From assembly GCA_964235605.1 (NCBI GenBank), contig CAXSCR010000005.1, forward strand, positions 1-64,000: a stretch of 64,000 bases of DNA. Direction: 5' to 3'. Under the pieces are notes generated by a model. That model did not search any database and was not told the DNA's origin. It saw nothing but the letters and a program-made list of their open reading frames with translations. Shown here one piece after another: positions 7,066 to 16,727 of the stretch. A program made the translations under genes and the position numbers. This DNA comes from DATCRE01 sp964235605 (GTDB taxonomy: Bacteria > Bacteroidota > Bacteroidia > Cytophagales > Cyclobacteriaceae). The stretch's first letter is position 1. Each line of letters opens with the position of its first letter.

Positions 7066-7509
7066 ATGGAATTACAGCCTAAAATTGTTAATAATGTAGA
7101 ATCGCTAGAAGCTTTTCGTACCCTGTTAAAATCATCTAATCTTCCTTATGAAGATCTTAACTATAAGGATCATATATTGGTGGGCTACTATCAAGGTGAA
7201 GAACTTGCAGGCACAGGTGGTTTAGAAATCTATGATGGGTATGCCTTGCTCAGATCGTTAGCAGTAAGAGTTGGCGCACAAGGCATGTCACTTGGATCAG
7301 CAATAACAAAAAACTTAATTGTACAAGCCAAAGAAAAAAAATTGAAAGGCATCTATTTGCTTACTGAAACAGCGCGTGGTTTTTTCTTACTAAAAGGATT
7401 TAAAGACGTGATGCGCGATCAAGTGCCAAATGGCGTAAAGGCATCATCAGAATTTTCTTCCGTATGTTCAACATCAGCAGCCTGTATGTTTTTAAAATTA
7501 GAAGATTAG
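7066..7509 (+). CDS. arsN2: ArsN2-like arsenic-resistance GNAT acetyltransferase
   Basis: The protein of 147 residues has the GNAT fold: LLRSLAVRVGAQGMSLGSAI is the acetyl-CoA-binding beta strand and loop (R-x-x-G/A region), followed by LLTETARGFFLLKGF and a C-terminal EFSSVCSTSAACM segment seen in ArsN2-type proteins of arsenic operons. ArsN-type enzymes acetylate the amino group of organoarsenicals such as methylarsenite-class antibiotics; the exact substrate of ArsN2 is less clear. I start it at ATG 7066, which matches the family N-terminus, rather than an in-frame TTG at 7033. It follows arsM by about 40 bases and is probably co-transcribed. Confidence 0.75.
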   Translation: MELQPKIVNNVESLEAFRTLLKSSNLPYEDLNYKDHILVGYYQGEELAGTGGLEIYDGYALLRSLAVRVGAQGMSLGSAITKNLIVQAKEKKLKGIYLLTETARGFFLLKGFKDVMRDQVPNGVKASSEFSSVCSTSAACMFLKLED

Positions 7510-7568
7510 AAGGTTGCGCACTAACTAGCACGTGTTAGCCAACACCAAATAAAAATGCTTCTAATAAA

Positions 7569-7597
7569 TTGTAACTCGTAAATCCAAATTACATTTG
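7569..7597 (+). promoter_or_regulatory. Bacteroidota-type promoter of the SerB-SerA fusion gene
   Basis: TTG (7569-7571) and TACATTTG (7590-7597) are 18 bases apart, matching the Bacteroidota -33/-7 consensus TTG / TAnnTTTG. The predicted start of transcription is near 7604, leaving a very short leader before the ATG at 7617. Confidence 0.55.
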
Positions 7598-7616
7598 CGG
7601 TTTATTAAAAGAACCG

Positions 7617-9509
7617 ATGAAACTGAACAAGTACTTTGTAATCGATTTCGACAGCACCTTCACAAAAGTTGAAGCCTTTGATGAACTCGCTGATATCTCT
7701 CTGAGTGACCACCCCGATAAAGAACAACGAAAAAAACAAATTATTGAAATCACAAACAGAGGAATGGATGGATCTATTTCCTTTCGTGAATCGCTTGAGA
7801 AAAGACTTAATTTGCTTGCTCCATCTAGACAACACTTGCCTATATTAGTCAATGTGTTAAAAGAAAAAGTTTCTGAATCATTTAAACGTAATCGTGAGTT
7901 TTTTCTTACGTATGCAGATAATATCTATATCGTCTCAAATGGCTTTCGCGAATTCATTGAGCCCATCGTGACCGAGTATGGCATTAAACCATTAAACATC
8001 TTAGCAAATGAATTTAGATTTGATGCAGATGGTAAGGTTATTGGTTTTGATACAGAGAATCCATTGTCTGCTAACAATGGAAAAGTGGAGCAACTAAAAC
8101 GCCTAAACTTACCTGGCGATGTATACGTTATTGGTGATGGCTATACAGACTACGAAATAAAACTTGGTGGCCTTGCCAATAAGTTTTATGCCTTTACAGA
8201 AAATGTAGAACGAGAAAGCGTGAAAAGCAAAGCAGACCATATTACACCAAGCTTAGATGAATTTCTATACTTAAATAAACTTAACACCGCTATATCGTAT
8301 CCAAAGAATCGAATCAATGTTCTTTTATTAGAGAACGTTCACCCTGTAGCTGTCGAGTTACTGAAAGGTGAAGGCTTTAATGTAGAAACATACCATGCCG
8401 CTATGACCGAAGAAGAACTCTGTCAACGCATTAAAAATGTTTCTGTATTGGGTATCCGCTCTAAAACACAAGTAACAGCCAAAGTTCTAGAGCATGCCAA
8501 CAGATTGATGGCCATCGGTGCGTTCTGTATTGGTACAAACCAGATCGATCTAAAATCAGCAACCAAGAAAGGTATTGCTGTTTTCAATGCGCCATTTAGT
8601 AACACACGTTCAGTTGTGGAATTAGCGATTGCACAGATGATTATACTCATGCGCAACATCGTGGATAAATCATCTAAGATGCATAAGGGCGAATGGGATA
8701 AATCAGCTAAGGGGAGTTTTGAAATTCGTGGTAAAAAGCTTGGCCTTATAGGTTATGGAAATATTGGAACCCAACTTTCTGTTCTTGCGGAGTCTATCGG
8801 TATGAAAGTTTTCTATTACGATACGGAAGAGAAACTTTCATTAGGCAATGCAGTAAAGTGCAAAACCATGAAAGAGGTTCTAGAAAAAGCCGATGTCATT
8901 TCCATGCACGTAGATGGTCGTAAGTCGAACGAAAATCTTATAAGTGAAAAGGAATTCAGTTTAATGAAAAAAGGCGTAATCTTTATCAATCTAAGCCGGG
9001 GTCATGTTGTCGATATTAAAGCACTTCGTGAAAATATTCAAAATGGAAAAGTGGCAGGATGTGCCATTGATGTATTTCCATACGAACCCGTAAGCAATGA
9101 TGAAGAATTTCAATCTGAACTAAGAGGTTTATCGAATACAATACTAACACCTCACATTGGTGGTAGTACACTTGAAGCACAAGAGAACATTGGAAACTTT
9201 GTTCCCGCTAAAATGATGGATTATATCAATACAGGTAGTACTTCAATTAGTGTAAACTTTCCAAATATAACCCTACCCATTTTACATGATGCGCACCGCT
9301 TGATCCATATACATCATAACGTGCCCGGTATTCTTGCTAAGATTAACCAAATCTTAGCTGACCATGGAATCAATATTGTAGGACAGTATCTTAAAACCAA
9401 CGAGCTGATTGGCTATGTAATAACAGACATCAATAAAGAATATGATAAAGATGTTATAGCTAAATTAAGAGCCATTGACCAAACTATTAAGTTTAGAGTG
9501 TTATATTAA
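7617..9509 (+). CDS. Phosphoserine phosphatase / D-3-phosphoglycerate dehydrogenase fusion
   Basis: The 630-residue protein joins the first and last enzymes of serine synthesis. Residues 1 to about 220 are a HAD-IB phosphatase with DFDST (Asp10, Asp12) and VIGDGYTDYE (about 172-181). From about 235 on it is a SerA-type dehydrogenase: GLIGYGNIG for NAD binding (about 376), LSRGHVVD with the catalytic Arg (about 459) and PHIGGST with the catalytic His (about 512). An ACT domain (about 555-630, HHNVPGILAKIN) should bind serine for feedback inhibition. The middle enzyme, SerC, is encoded 1.4 kb downstream. A good promoter and a strong terminator bracket the gene, so it is a single-gene unit. Confidence 0.92.
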   Translation: MKLNKYFVIDFDSTFTKVEAFDELADISLSDHPDKEQRKKQIIEITNRGMDGSISFRESLEKRLNLLAPSRQHLPILVNVLKEKVSESFKRNREFFLTYADNIYIVSNGFREFIEPIVTEYGIKPLNILANEFRFDADGKVIGFDTENPLSANNGKVEQLKRLNLPGDVYVIGDGYTDYEIKLGGLANKFYAFTENVERESVKSKADHITPSLDEFLYLNKLNTAISYPKNRINVLLLENVHPVAVELLKGEGFNVETYHAAMTEEELCQRIKNVSVLGIRSKTQVTAKVLEHANRLMAIGAFCIGTNQIDLKSATKKGIAVFNAPFSNTRSVVELAIAQMIILMRNIVDKSSKMHKGEWDKSAKGSFEIRGKKLGLIGYGNIGTQLSVLAESIGMKVFYYDTEEKLSLGNAVKCKTMKEVLEKADVISMHVDGRKSNENLISEKEFSLMKKGVIFINLSRGHVVDIKALRENIQNGKVAGCAIDVFPYEPVSNDEEFQSELRGLSNTILTPHIGGSTLEAQENIGNFVPAKMMDYINTGSTSISVNFPNITLPILHDAHRLIHIHHNVPGILAKINQILADHGINIVGQYLKTNELIGYVITDINKEYDKDVIAKLRAIDQTIKFRVLY

Positions 9510-9547
9510 TTTAAGTTTTATTATATTAATTTAAGACTTATAAGTAG

Positions 9548-9592
9548 AAAAAGAGATCAATGCTATTTTCTAGTTTTGATCTCTTTTTTTTT
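9548..9592 (+). terminator. Intrinsic terminator after the SerB-SerA gene
   Basis: AAAAAGAGATCAA (9548-9560) pairs with TTGATCTCTTTTT (9576-9588) around a 15-base loop and is followed by a run of T. It cleanly separates this gene from the outer-membrane protein gene downstream. Confidence 0.85.
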
Positions 9593-9621
9593 AAACCCGT
9601 TACCACCATAACGATTTCTCA

Positions 9622-10512
9622 ATGATATCTTCCTACCCGGATAAAATCTTAATCTTATCAATTACCATTGTTCTAACTGCTACGGTAGATAGTCTTTCAC
9701 AAACGCAATCCATTCCTAAGCGCGATTACATTAATAATAACATGGTTTGGGGAAGCCTTGGACTTCAAGGAAAAATAAAAAATAAATTATATTATCAATT
9801 TGATCTAGAATATCGAAGACAATCAGATCCAGAACATGCTGCAGATACCAATACACAAATCGGTAAAGGCCGCTACAATTTCGTCAAAAATCCATATCAG
9901 TTAGCTTTCCGTCCATGGCTTTTATATCAACTCAATCAAAATGCAATATTTGCTGTGTCACCGCTGTGTTGGTTTGGAACATGGAGCTCGCCTGTGAATG
10001 CGGTTACATATTTTCAACCTGAGTTTAGAACAAGTTTTCAGGTAACATTAAATCATACTATTGGAAGAATAGTTATTAGTAATAGATATCGCTATGAGCT
10101 ACGATTTTTTGGTACAAAAGTAATTGATGACACAAGGAGCCCCTTTGGCATCGGCTCAAGTTACAGCTTTCCACAGTCAAATCGCCAAGGACGTGCGCGC
10201 TACATGTTTAAAGCAAGCGTTCCACTCAATACAAAAGCCATTGAAAAAGGAACATACTATCTAATGGCCAACACAGAAATATTATTGAGAATTGGCAAGA
10301 ATGTTAAAAATGAAAATTTGCTAGACCAGTATAGAATTAACTTGAGTGTAGGATGGAAATTTAGAGATGATTTAAGATTAGAGGTTGGCTATTTAAACAT
10401 GATCGCCTTCCGTTTTAATAATCAGGCGAAAAACAATATTGACGTCAACAACATTATTTTACTAAAATTGATCTTCGATAATTTTAATAACTATTTGCCT
10501 TCTGATGATTAA
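9622..10512 (+). CDS. DUF2490 family outer-membrane beta-barrel protein
   Basis: The 296-residue protein starts with a hydrophobic signal-like segment (residues about 8-28) and then alternating aromatic/polar strands typical of an outer-membrane barrel, for example QFDLEYRRQ, NRYRYELRFFG and LRLEVGYLN. The pattern fits DUF2490, a Bacteroidota and proteobacterial family of unknown function predicted to sit in the outer membrane. It lies between two serine-pathway genes but shows no link to that pathway. The start has no alternative nearby ATG. Confidence 0.75.
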   Translation: MISSYPDKILILSITIVLTATVDSLSQTQSIPKRDYINNNMVWGSLGLQGKIKNKLYYQFDLEYRRQSDPEHAADTNTQIGKGRYNFVKNPYQLAFRPWLLYQLNQNAIFAVSPLCWFGTWSSPVNAVTYFQPEFRTSFQVTLNHTIGRIVISNRYRYELRFFGTKVIDDTRSPFGIGSSYSFPQSNRQGRARYMFKASVPLNTKAIEKGTYYLMANTEILLRIGKNVKNENLLDQYRINLSVGWKFRDDLRLEVGYLNMIAFRFNNQAKNNIDVNNIILLKLIFDNFNNYLPSDD

Positions 10513-10852
10513 GGCTTAGAAGGCAAGTATAAAAAAAATCCATCGGATCTGGAGAGGTGTTTCTGAACCCCAAGAAGACAAGATTTGAGCTGCCTTCATC
10601 CGCAACCTTCCACTGTTATCCTGCTTTTCGGGCGAGGTCCGTCTTACAACGGATTGAGGCCTGGTTTTGTATGTCAGCTTTACTCGGAATTGTTTATGAA
10701 TGTTAGGTTCAGCAAACGTGTCCCAAATCCAAATGGATTTCTAAATGCAAGATAAATAAAAATTCTCCCTAAAAAACTTAAAATCAACTTGAATTATTAG
10801 AAAAACTTAACTGCCTAAGCCTCTACATGGTACTCTCTTCAAGTAAAAAAAT
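10513..10852. other. Intergenic region, locally GC-rich, possible noncoding RNA
   Basis: The left half (about 10535-10690) is clearly richer in G/C than its flanks and contains TCCGT...ACGGA (10638-10653) and an AGCTG (about 10588) / CAGCT (about 10675) pairing that could close it. The right half is AT-rich leader. A hairpin TTGCCTTCT/AGAAGGCAA (10495-10526) spans the stop of the upstream gene but lacks a T run. No protein gene is supported. A structured RNA is possible but no family is recognised. Confidence 0.3.
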
Positions 10853-10860
10853 TAGCTTTG
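10853..10860 (+). promoter_or_regulatory. Bacteroidota -7 element of serC
   Basis: TAGCTTTG matches TAnnTTTG and lies 15 bases before the ATG at 10876. It also overlaps the in-frame TTG at 10858, which rules that codon out as the start. No clear -33 TTG was found at the usual spacing. Confidence 0.45.
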
Positions 10861-10875
10861 CGGTGCAAAAAACTT

Positions 10876-11958
10876 ATGACACCCAGCATTAATTTTACAC
10901 CCGGACCTTCTCAATTGTATTTTACTGTAGAAAGCCACGTTCGACAAGCATTTAAGGATGGGATTCCCTCTTTATCACATCGCAGTAAAGCTTTTGAAAA
11001 AATATCAAAAGAAGCTACAGATGGTTTACGTGAATTACTAAACATCCCCGCAGGTTTTCATCTGTACTTTACAGGTTCAGCGAATGAAATTTGGGAACGT
11101 GTAATTCAAAATTTAGTGGAAGAAAAATCTTTCCATCTTGTGAACGGTGCATTCTCTAAACGTTTCTATGAGATTGCGGGATTATTAAATAAATTACCAA
11201 AAAAAGTCGAGGCGGAAATTGGAAAAGGCTTCGATTCAAATATTCAGGTTCCAGCTGGCACCGAGCTTATTGCCTTAACGCACAATGAAACCAGTACCGG
11301 AATTGCTTCACCGATTGACTTTCTTCACTCCTTCAAACACAAAAACCCAGATGCGCTTATTGCGCTAGATGCAGTATCTTCTCTCCCTTATCCAGATTTT
11401 GATTATTCGAAATTTGATTCCGTATTTTTCTCTGTTCAAAAAGGATTTGGCCTTCCTGCAGGGCTGGGCGTTTGGATGGTCAATGACAGATGTATTGCTA
11501 AAGCTGATCAATTAGCATCTAAAGGAATTTCCATTGGGTCTTATCATAATATTCCGAGTTTGCATTCACACGCTTTAAAAAATCAAACACCAGAAACGCC
11601 CAATGTATTAGGCATCTATCTGCTTGCCAAAGTAGTTCAAGACATGCTAAGGCGTGGCATTCAAACCATTCGCAAAGAAACAGAATATAAGGCAGCTATA
11701 CTTTATCAAGAACTTCAACAACATGCGTTAATTAAACCATTTGTATCGGATAAAGCATTTCAATCAAAAACTGTGATTGTAGCTGATTGTGGCGATCATA
11801 CTGCCAAGATTACAGACTACCTCATATCAAAAGGCATGCAACCGGGAGATGGCTACGGCGTGTCTAAAAAAACACAATTGCGTTTTGCAAATTTCCCAAC
11901 GCACTCAAAAGAACAATATGAATTATTGGTTGATAGCTTACAGCGTTATCAAGGTTAA
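10876..11958 (+). CDS. serC: Phosphoserine aminotransferase
   Basis: This PLP enzyme converts 3-phosphohydroxypyruvate and glutamate to phosphoserine. The protein (360 residues from ATG 10876) has the family N-terminus INFTPGPSQL, the substrate segment THNETSTGI (about residue 135), LDAVSSLP with the PLP-ring Asp and FFSVQKGFGLPAGLG with the Schiff-base Lys (about 191). It belongs to the shorter, more divergent Bacteroidota form of SerC. Together with the SerB-SerA fusion it completes the three-step pathway. An ATG at 10876 is used because an upstream TTG falls inside the promoter element. Confidence 0.88.
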   Translation: MTPSINFTPGPSQLYFTVESHVRQAFKDGIPSLSHRSKAFEKISKEATDGLRELLNIPAGFHLYFTGSANEIWERVIQNLVEEKSFHLVNGAFSKRFYEIAGLLNKLPKKVEAEIGKGFDSNIQVPAGTELIALTHNETSTGIASPIDFLHSFKHKNPDALIALDAVSSLPYPDFDYSKFDSVFFSVQKGFGLPAGLGVWMVNDRCIAKADQLASKGISIGSYHNIPSLHSHALKNQTPETPNVLGIYLLAKVVQDMLRRGIQTIRKETEYKAAILYQELQQHALIKPFVSDKAFQSKTVIVADCGDHTAKITDYLISKGMQPGDGYGVSKKTQLRFANFPTHSKEQYELLVDSLQRYQG

Positions 11959-12120
11959 GATTCAAAAAGCATTGCCAAATTATTGTGTAAATTCATGCAT
12001 CGTTTGATATATCCACTTTCCATTACTTTTGAATACTGATGTAAGTCTGCATCGGAAAAATTAAAAGCCTTGTGAAAATTAACCGGTTTAGATATTTTGC
12101 ATAGTCTTACTTCCACCTTC

Positions 12121-13977
12121 ATGGTAAAAATAAAATTACTTTCCTGCTTTTTATTGCTTATACAAATTGTTTCCGCGCAGGATTATCGGTGGCAACAACG
12201 TGCAGAGTACACCATGAACGTACACTTGGATGTAAAGACCAGCAAAGTAAACGGAACACAAAAACTTATTTATTATAACAACTCCAAAGATACGCTCACT
12301 AGAGTTTTTTATCATTTGTATTTTAATGCATTTCAACCGGGCAGTATGATGGATATTCGTTCTAGGAATATTGCCGATCCTGATCCACGGGTTGCTGATC
12401 GCATCTCGAAATTGAAAGACGATGAAATCGGTTATCAGCATATCCTTAATTTAAAACAAGATGGTAAAGACATCAGTTATTCGATAGAAGGTACAGTACT
12501 TGAAGTTAACCTAGCCAAGGCCATTTTACCAGGTTCAAAAGCAGTCTTTGACATGAAATTCGAATCACAAATCCCCATTCAAATCAGGCGGTCTGGCAGA
12601 AACAGTAAAGAAGGGATTGCCTATTCAATGACTCAGTGGTACCCTAAAATGGCTGAGTATGATCATCAAGGTTGGCATGCCTATCAATATGTAGCCCGCG
12701 AATTTCACAGCGTGTGGGGAGACTTTGATGTTCAAATTACTTTAGATCCATACTTTGTAGTTGCCGGCACAGGCAAACTGCAAAACCCAGAGAAGATTGG
12801 CTATGGTTATGAAAAAGAAGGTGTTAAAGTTCAGCGTCCGGAAGGAGAATTGACCTGGCACTTTATAGCAAAAAATGTAATTGATTTTGCGTGGGCTGCC
12901 GATCCTGATTATGTACATGACTATGCGCTAGTTCCGGAAGGACCCACACTTCATTTTTTCTATCAAAAAGGCGACAAGACAACTGCGAACTGGAAGAAAA
13001 TTCAAGAATATGCGGTGAAACATTTTCAGTTCATGAACAAAACATATGGTAAATATCCCTATGAAAGTTACTCCGTAATTCAGGGCGGAGATGGAGGTAT
13101 GGAGTATCCTATGTGTACACTTATCACGGGAGAGCGTAGCCTCGGTAGTTTAACTGGAACAATGACGCATGAAATATCTCACAGCTGGTTTCAGGGTGTA
13201 CTCGCCTCTAATGAAGCACTTTATCCTTGGCTGGATGAAGGCTTTACAGATTTTACAAGTAATGAGTCAATGGGTATCATGTTTGACGATAAAATCACAC
13301 AATTAGGAAGTTATGTGGGTTATTTTTCACTCGTAAAAAGCGGATTACAAGAGCCTGCTAGTGAGCATTCAGATCATTACAATACCAACAAAACTTATGG
13401 CACAGTAGCATACAACATGGGCGCTATCTTATTGAACCAATTAAAATATATAATTGGCGACGAAAATTTTTATAAAGGGATGCGTAGATATTACAATACC
13501 TGGAAGTTTAAACACCCCACGCCAAATGATTTTATTAGGATAATGGAAAAAACCTCTGGGCTTGAATTAAAGTGGTATTTAAACTACTGGATAAATACTA
13601 CCAAACGAATTGATTATAGCATTAAAACACTTATTGAAAATGAAGGCGCAACATATGTCATGTTAGAACGCCTGGGAGAATTTCCAATGCCCATTGATTT
13701 GGTAGTAACCCTTAAAGATGGTACAAAGGAGTTATACTACATTCCACTAAACGAAACCCTAGGAAGTAAACCAGTAGAAGATCAAAACATGCAACGCCAG
13801 GATTTAGAGGAGTGGCCATGGGTAAACCCTTCTTATGCACTCAAGATAAATCATAAAGCCGAGGATATTGCTACACTCGAAATTGACCCTTCCCTTCGCA
13901 TGGCAGATATTGATCGTAAGAACAATGTATTGGATATTTCTCGTGGCCTAAAGGCTTATAAAAGGCAAGTGAGATAG
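12121..13977 (+). CDS. Secreted M1-family metallopeptidase
   Basis: From ATG 12121 the 618-residue protein opens with a signal peptide (KIKLLSCFLLLIQIVSAQ). The gluzincin zinc site is HEISHSW (His350, His354), with the third ligand Glu in WLDEGFTDF (about residue 373), and the exopeptidase-type segment GGMEYP lies near residue 326. M1 enzymes remove N-terminal residues from peptides; this one probably acts in the periplasm or at the cell surface. GGMEYP departs from the GAMEN of classical aminopeptidase N, as is usual in Bacteroidota relatives. An earlier in-frame TTG at 12097 is not preferred because it would precede the signal peptide. Confidence 0.9.
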   Translation: MVKIKLLSCFLLLIQIVSAQDYRWQQRAEYTMNVHLDVKTSKVNGTQKLIYYNNSKDTLTRVFYHLYFNAFQPGSMMDIRSRNIADPDPRVADRISKLKDDEIGYQHILNLKQDGKDISYSIEGTVLEVNLAKAILPGSKAVFDMKFESQIPIQIRRSGRNSKEGIAYSMTQWYPKMAEYDHQGWHAYQYVAREFHSVWGDFDVQITLDPYFVVAGTGKLQNPEKIGYGYEKEGVKVQRPEGELTWHFIAKNVIDFAWAADPDYVHDYALVPEGPTLHFFYQKGDKTTANWKKIQEYAVKHFQFMNKTYGKYPYESYSVIQGGDGGMEYPMCTLITGERSLGSLTGTMTHEISHSWFQGVLASNEALYPWLDEGFTDFTSNESMGIMFDDKITQLGSYVGYFSLVKSGLQEPASEHSDHYNTNKTYGTVAYNMGAILLNQLKYIIGDENFYKGMRRYYNTWKFKHPTPNDFIRIMEKTSGLELKWYLNYWINTTKRIDYSIKTLIENEGATYVMLERLGEFPMPIDLVVTLKDGTKELYYIPLNETLGSKPVEDQNMQRQDLEEWPWVNPSYALKINHKAEDIATLEIDPSLRMADIDRKNNVLDISRGLKAYKRQVR

Positions 13978-14137
13978 CGTATTTATAACTCATTACATAG
14001 ATGGTATCATGATTTTTAATGGAAGCATATCAAATAATAATAATTATCCAGATCTGTTATTACATTGAATTAGCTGATAACAATTAACGGATAACGATTA
14101 ACTAATTTATACCTTTAAGGTCAAATTTTTGATTTGC

Positions 14138-16144
14138 ATGACCGCTGATCTAGCTAAAAAAGAAATATTAGAACTGATAGATAAGATTAATTACCACAAC
14201 GATCTTTACTATCAGCAAAACAGGGTTGAGATAGATGATTACGAGTTTGATAAACTTCTTGAAAGGCTAATCAACCTTGAACAACAATTTCCTCAACTTA
14301 AGCTCCCTGATTCCCCTACTCAACGTGTTGGAGGAACCATCACAAAATCCTTTGAAACCGTCTATCATAAATACCCGATGCTATCGTTGGGCAATACGTA
14401 CTCTCAACAAGAGTTAGAGGATTTCGATGGACGTGTGTCAAGAGGATTAGATGGTGAAGCTTATGAATATTTTTGTGAGCTGAAATTCGATGGCGTATCC
14501 ATTAGCCTGCTTTATGAGAATGGATTTCTTCATCGCGGTGTAACACGGGGTGACGGCATGCGGGGCGACGATGTTACGTCCAACGTAAAAACCATTCGCG
14601 GCATTCCGCTAAAAATAAACAACAAAAAAGTCCCTGCATCATTTGAAGTTCGCGGTGAAGTCTTTATGCCTAAGGAGACGTTTGTAAAACTAAATAAGGA
14701 ACGTGACGATGTCGGTGAAGAGCGGTACGCTAACGCACGCAATACCACATCAGGCACCTTGAAAATGCAAGACTCTGCAGAGGTTGCCAAACGCAAACTC
14801 AATTGCTTTGTGTATTCTTTGCTGGGGACAGAAACTGAAACACATGAAGAAAGTATCCATAATTTAGAAACCTGGGGCTTCCATGTTTCACCAACCTATA
14901 AGAAATGTAAAAGCATTACTGAAGTTTTAGCGTACATCAATATTTGGGAGCACAAACGCCACGAATTACCACTCGAGACCGATGGTGTGGTTATCAAAGT
15001 AAACAGCCTCGAACAACAAGCACATTTGGGATTTACAGCAAAAAGCCCGAGGTGGGCCATTGCCTACAAATACAAAGCTGAAAGCCTTAGCACCCATCTT
15101 AAAGGTATAACCTACCAGGTCGGAAGAACAGGAGCTATTACACCTGTTGCTGAACTGGAACCCATCTTACTTGCGGGTACAACAGTAAAGCGCGCATCGT
15201 TACACAACGCAAATGAAATACAAAGACTCGATTTAAGGCTCGGTGATTTCGTTTTTGTTGAGAAAGGCGGGGAGATCATTCCAAAAGTGACCGCGGTTGA
15301 TAGCACTAGACGCAAACCAGATTCCGAACCCATACAATATATTGACAAATGTCCGGAGTGCAATTCGCAACTAGTTCGTCAAGAAGGTGAGGCATCACAC
15401 TATTGCCCTAACATTACAGGTTGTCCTCCGCAGATTAAAGGAAGGATAGAGCATTTTATTCAGCGTAAGGCTATGGACATTGATTCATTAGGTGAAAAGA
15501 CCATCGCACAACTTCATGCGTTAAACCTTGTAAAAAGTCCTGCAGATTTATATGATTTAAAACGAGAAGACATTCTAAAGCTCGAAGGATTCAAAGACCT
15601 TTCAACTAAAAATTTACTTACAGGAATAGACCGATCTAAAACTATTCCATTTGAAAACGTACTTTTCGCTATAGGAATCAGATACGTTGGTAAAACAGTT
15701 GCAGAGAAATTAGCAAATCATTTCAAAAACATAGATACCTTAGCAAAAGCAGCGTATGATGAGTTAGTAAACACACCTGAGGTTGGTGAGAAGATCGCCC
15801 AAAGTGTCGTTAATTTTTTTAAAAGTGAGGAAAACCAACACGAGATTGAAAGGCTAAAAAATGCTGGGTTACAATTTCAAAGCACACAGAAAGCGCCCGA
15901 GAAAGAGAGTGACATGCTGAATAACAAGTCGTTTGTGATTTCAGGGGTCTTTAAAAATTACGAACGTGAACAATTACAAGATTTAATTATTAAAAATGGC
16001 GGTCGAATTTTATCTGGCGTATCTGGTAAATTAGATTTTCTGGTTGCGGGCGAAAACATGGGACCAGCAAAGCGTGAAAAAGCCGAAAAGCTGGGTGTTA
16101 AAATTATTACCGAACAAGATTTTGAAATGCTTTTAAAGGGATAG
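14138..16144 (+). CDS. ligA: NAD-dependent DNA ligase
   Basis: LigA seals nicks in replication and repair using NAD. The 668-residue protein shows all domains in order: N-terminal Ia domain, adenylation domain with active-site Lys in ELKFDGVS (about 115), OB fold, four-Cys zinc finger beginning CPECNSQ and ending at CPNITGC (about 405-430), helix-hairpin-helix domain (about 440-580) and a C-terminal BRCT domain (about 590-668, ISGVFKNYER). The length is that of the family. I take the start as ATG 14138 rather than an in-frame TTG nine bases earlier. Confidence 0.96.
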   Translation: MTADLAKKEILELIDKINYHNDLYYQQNRVEIDDYEFDKLLERLINLEQQFPQLKLPDSPTQRVGGTITKSFETVYHKYPMLSLGNTYSQQELEDFDGRVSRGLDGEAYEYFCELKFDGVSISLLYENGFLHRGVTRGDGMRGDDVTSNVKTIRGIPLKINNKKVPASFEVRGEVFMPKETFVKLNKERDDVGEERYANARNTTSGTLKMQDSAEVAKRKLNCFVYSLLGTETETHEESIHNLETWGFHVSPTYKKCKSITEVLAYINIWEHKRHELPLETDGVVIKVNSLEQQAHLGFTAKSPRWAIAYKYKAESLSTHLKGITYQVGRTGAITPVAELEPILLAGTTVKRASLHNANEIQRLDLRLGDFVFVEKGGEIIPKVTAVDSTRRKPDSEPIQYIDKCPECNSQLVRQEGEASHYCPNITGCPPQIKGRIEHFIQRKAMDIDSLGEKTIAQLHALNLVKSPADLYDLKREDILKLEGFKDLSTKNLLTGIDRSKTIPFENVLFAIGIRYVGKTVAEKLANHFKNIDTLAKAAYDELVNTPEVGEKIAQSVVNFFKSEENQHEIERLKNAGLQFQSTQKAPEKESDMLNNKSFVISGVFKNYEREQLQDLIIKNGGRILSGVSGKLDFLVAGENMGPAKREKAEKLGVKIITEQDFEMLLKG

Positions 16145-16160
16145 GGCGTTCTACTGAATT

Positions 16161-16670
16161 ATGATAAAACTTAGTCTCCTAAAATTAAACACCAGGTCAA
16201 CTCTTAAAACGAATAAGGCACTTCGTCGAAATCTCCCCTACGGTCAAAGCCTTAATGTAGGTATTATATTCACCGTCGAAGACAAGCCCAAACACGATCT
16301 AATTAAAGACTTTATCAAATCGCTGGAACAAGATGGTAAGAAAGTAAAGACGCTTGCATTCTTACCTAAGGATAAGGAGAATCACCAATTCCTTTTTGAC
16401 TTTTTTTCTGAAGGCGATCTATCTTTTTGGGGAAATATTAACTCTAACAGCGTAGCTTCTTTTAAAAGCAAACCATTTGATTTCTTATTCTATTTGGATA
16501 TGAAACCCAATCCATTTATTATGAATTTAATTGCACAGAGCGAAGCAAAGTGTAGAATCGGAATATATACCGCAGAGAACAAGCCATTCTTTGAAATGAT
16601 GATTGAGAATGTGAACAGTATCCGAGCCTTACTTGATAGTATGTATAAATATGCCCGCTTAATAAAATAG
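16161..16670 (+). CDS. DUF6913-like conserved Bacteroidota protein
   Basis: The 169-residue cytoplasmic protein lacks a signal peptide or membrane segment. It alternates short beta strands and helices (NVGIIFTVED, VKTLAFLPKD, FDFLFYLDM, CRIGIYT), the look of a small Rossmann-like fold. I associate it with the Bacteroidota family DUF6913, of unknown function. It follows ligA by 16 bases and ends at a shared terminator, so it is probably co-transcribed with ligA. No catalytic residues can be named. Confidence 0.6.
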   Translation: MIKLSLLKLNTRSTLKTNKALRRNLPYGQSLNVGIIFTVEDKPKHDLIKDFIKSLEQDGKKVKTLAFLPKDKENHQFLFDFFSEGDLSFWGNINSNSVASFKSKPFDFLFYLDMKPNPFIMNLIAQSEAKCRIGIYTAENKPFFEMMIENVNSIRALLDSMYKYARLIK

Positions 16671-16681
16671 TTAACCGGCAT

Positions 16682-16707
16682 AAAAAAAGGGCCAAGGCCC
16701 TTTTTTT
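16682..16707. terminator. Bidirectional intrinsic terminator
   Basis: AAAAAAAGGGCC and GGCCCTTTTTTT form a perfect 12-bp stem with a 2-base centre. The T runs on both strands serve the converging ligA-side gene and the DUF1573 gene. Confidence 0.9.
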
Positions 16708-16727
16708 CAGAATAGAATTCTTAAGTG

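Noticed and set aside
10495..10526. Hairpin TTGCCTTCT/AGAAGGCAA as terminator of the DUF2490 gene
   Set aside because: It is followed by an A run, not a T run, on the plus strand, and the T run on the minus strand precedes the hairpin.
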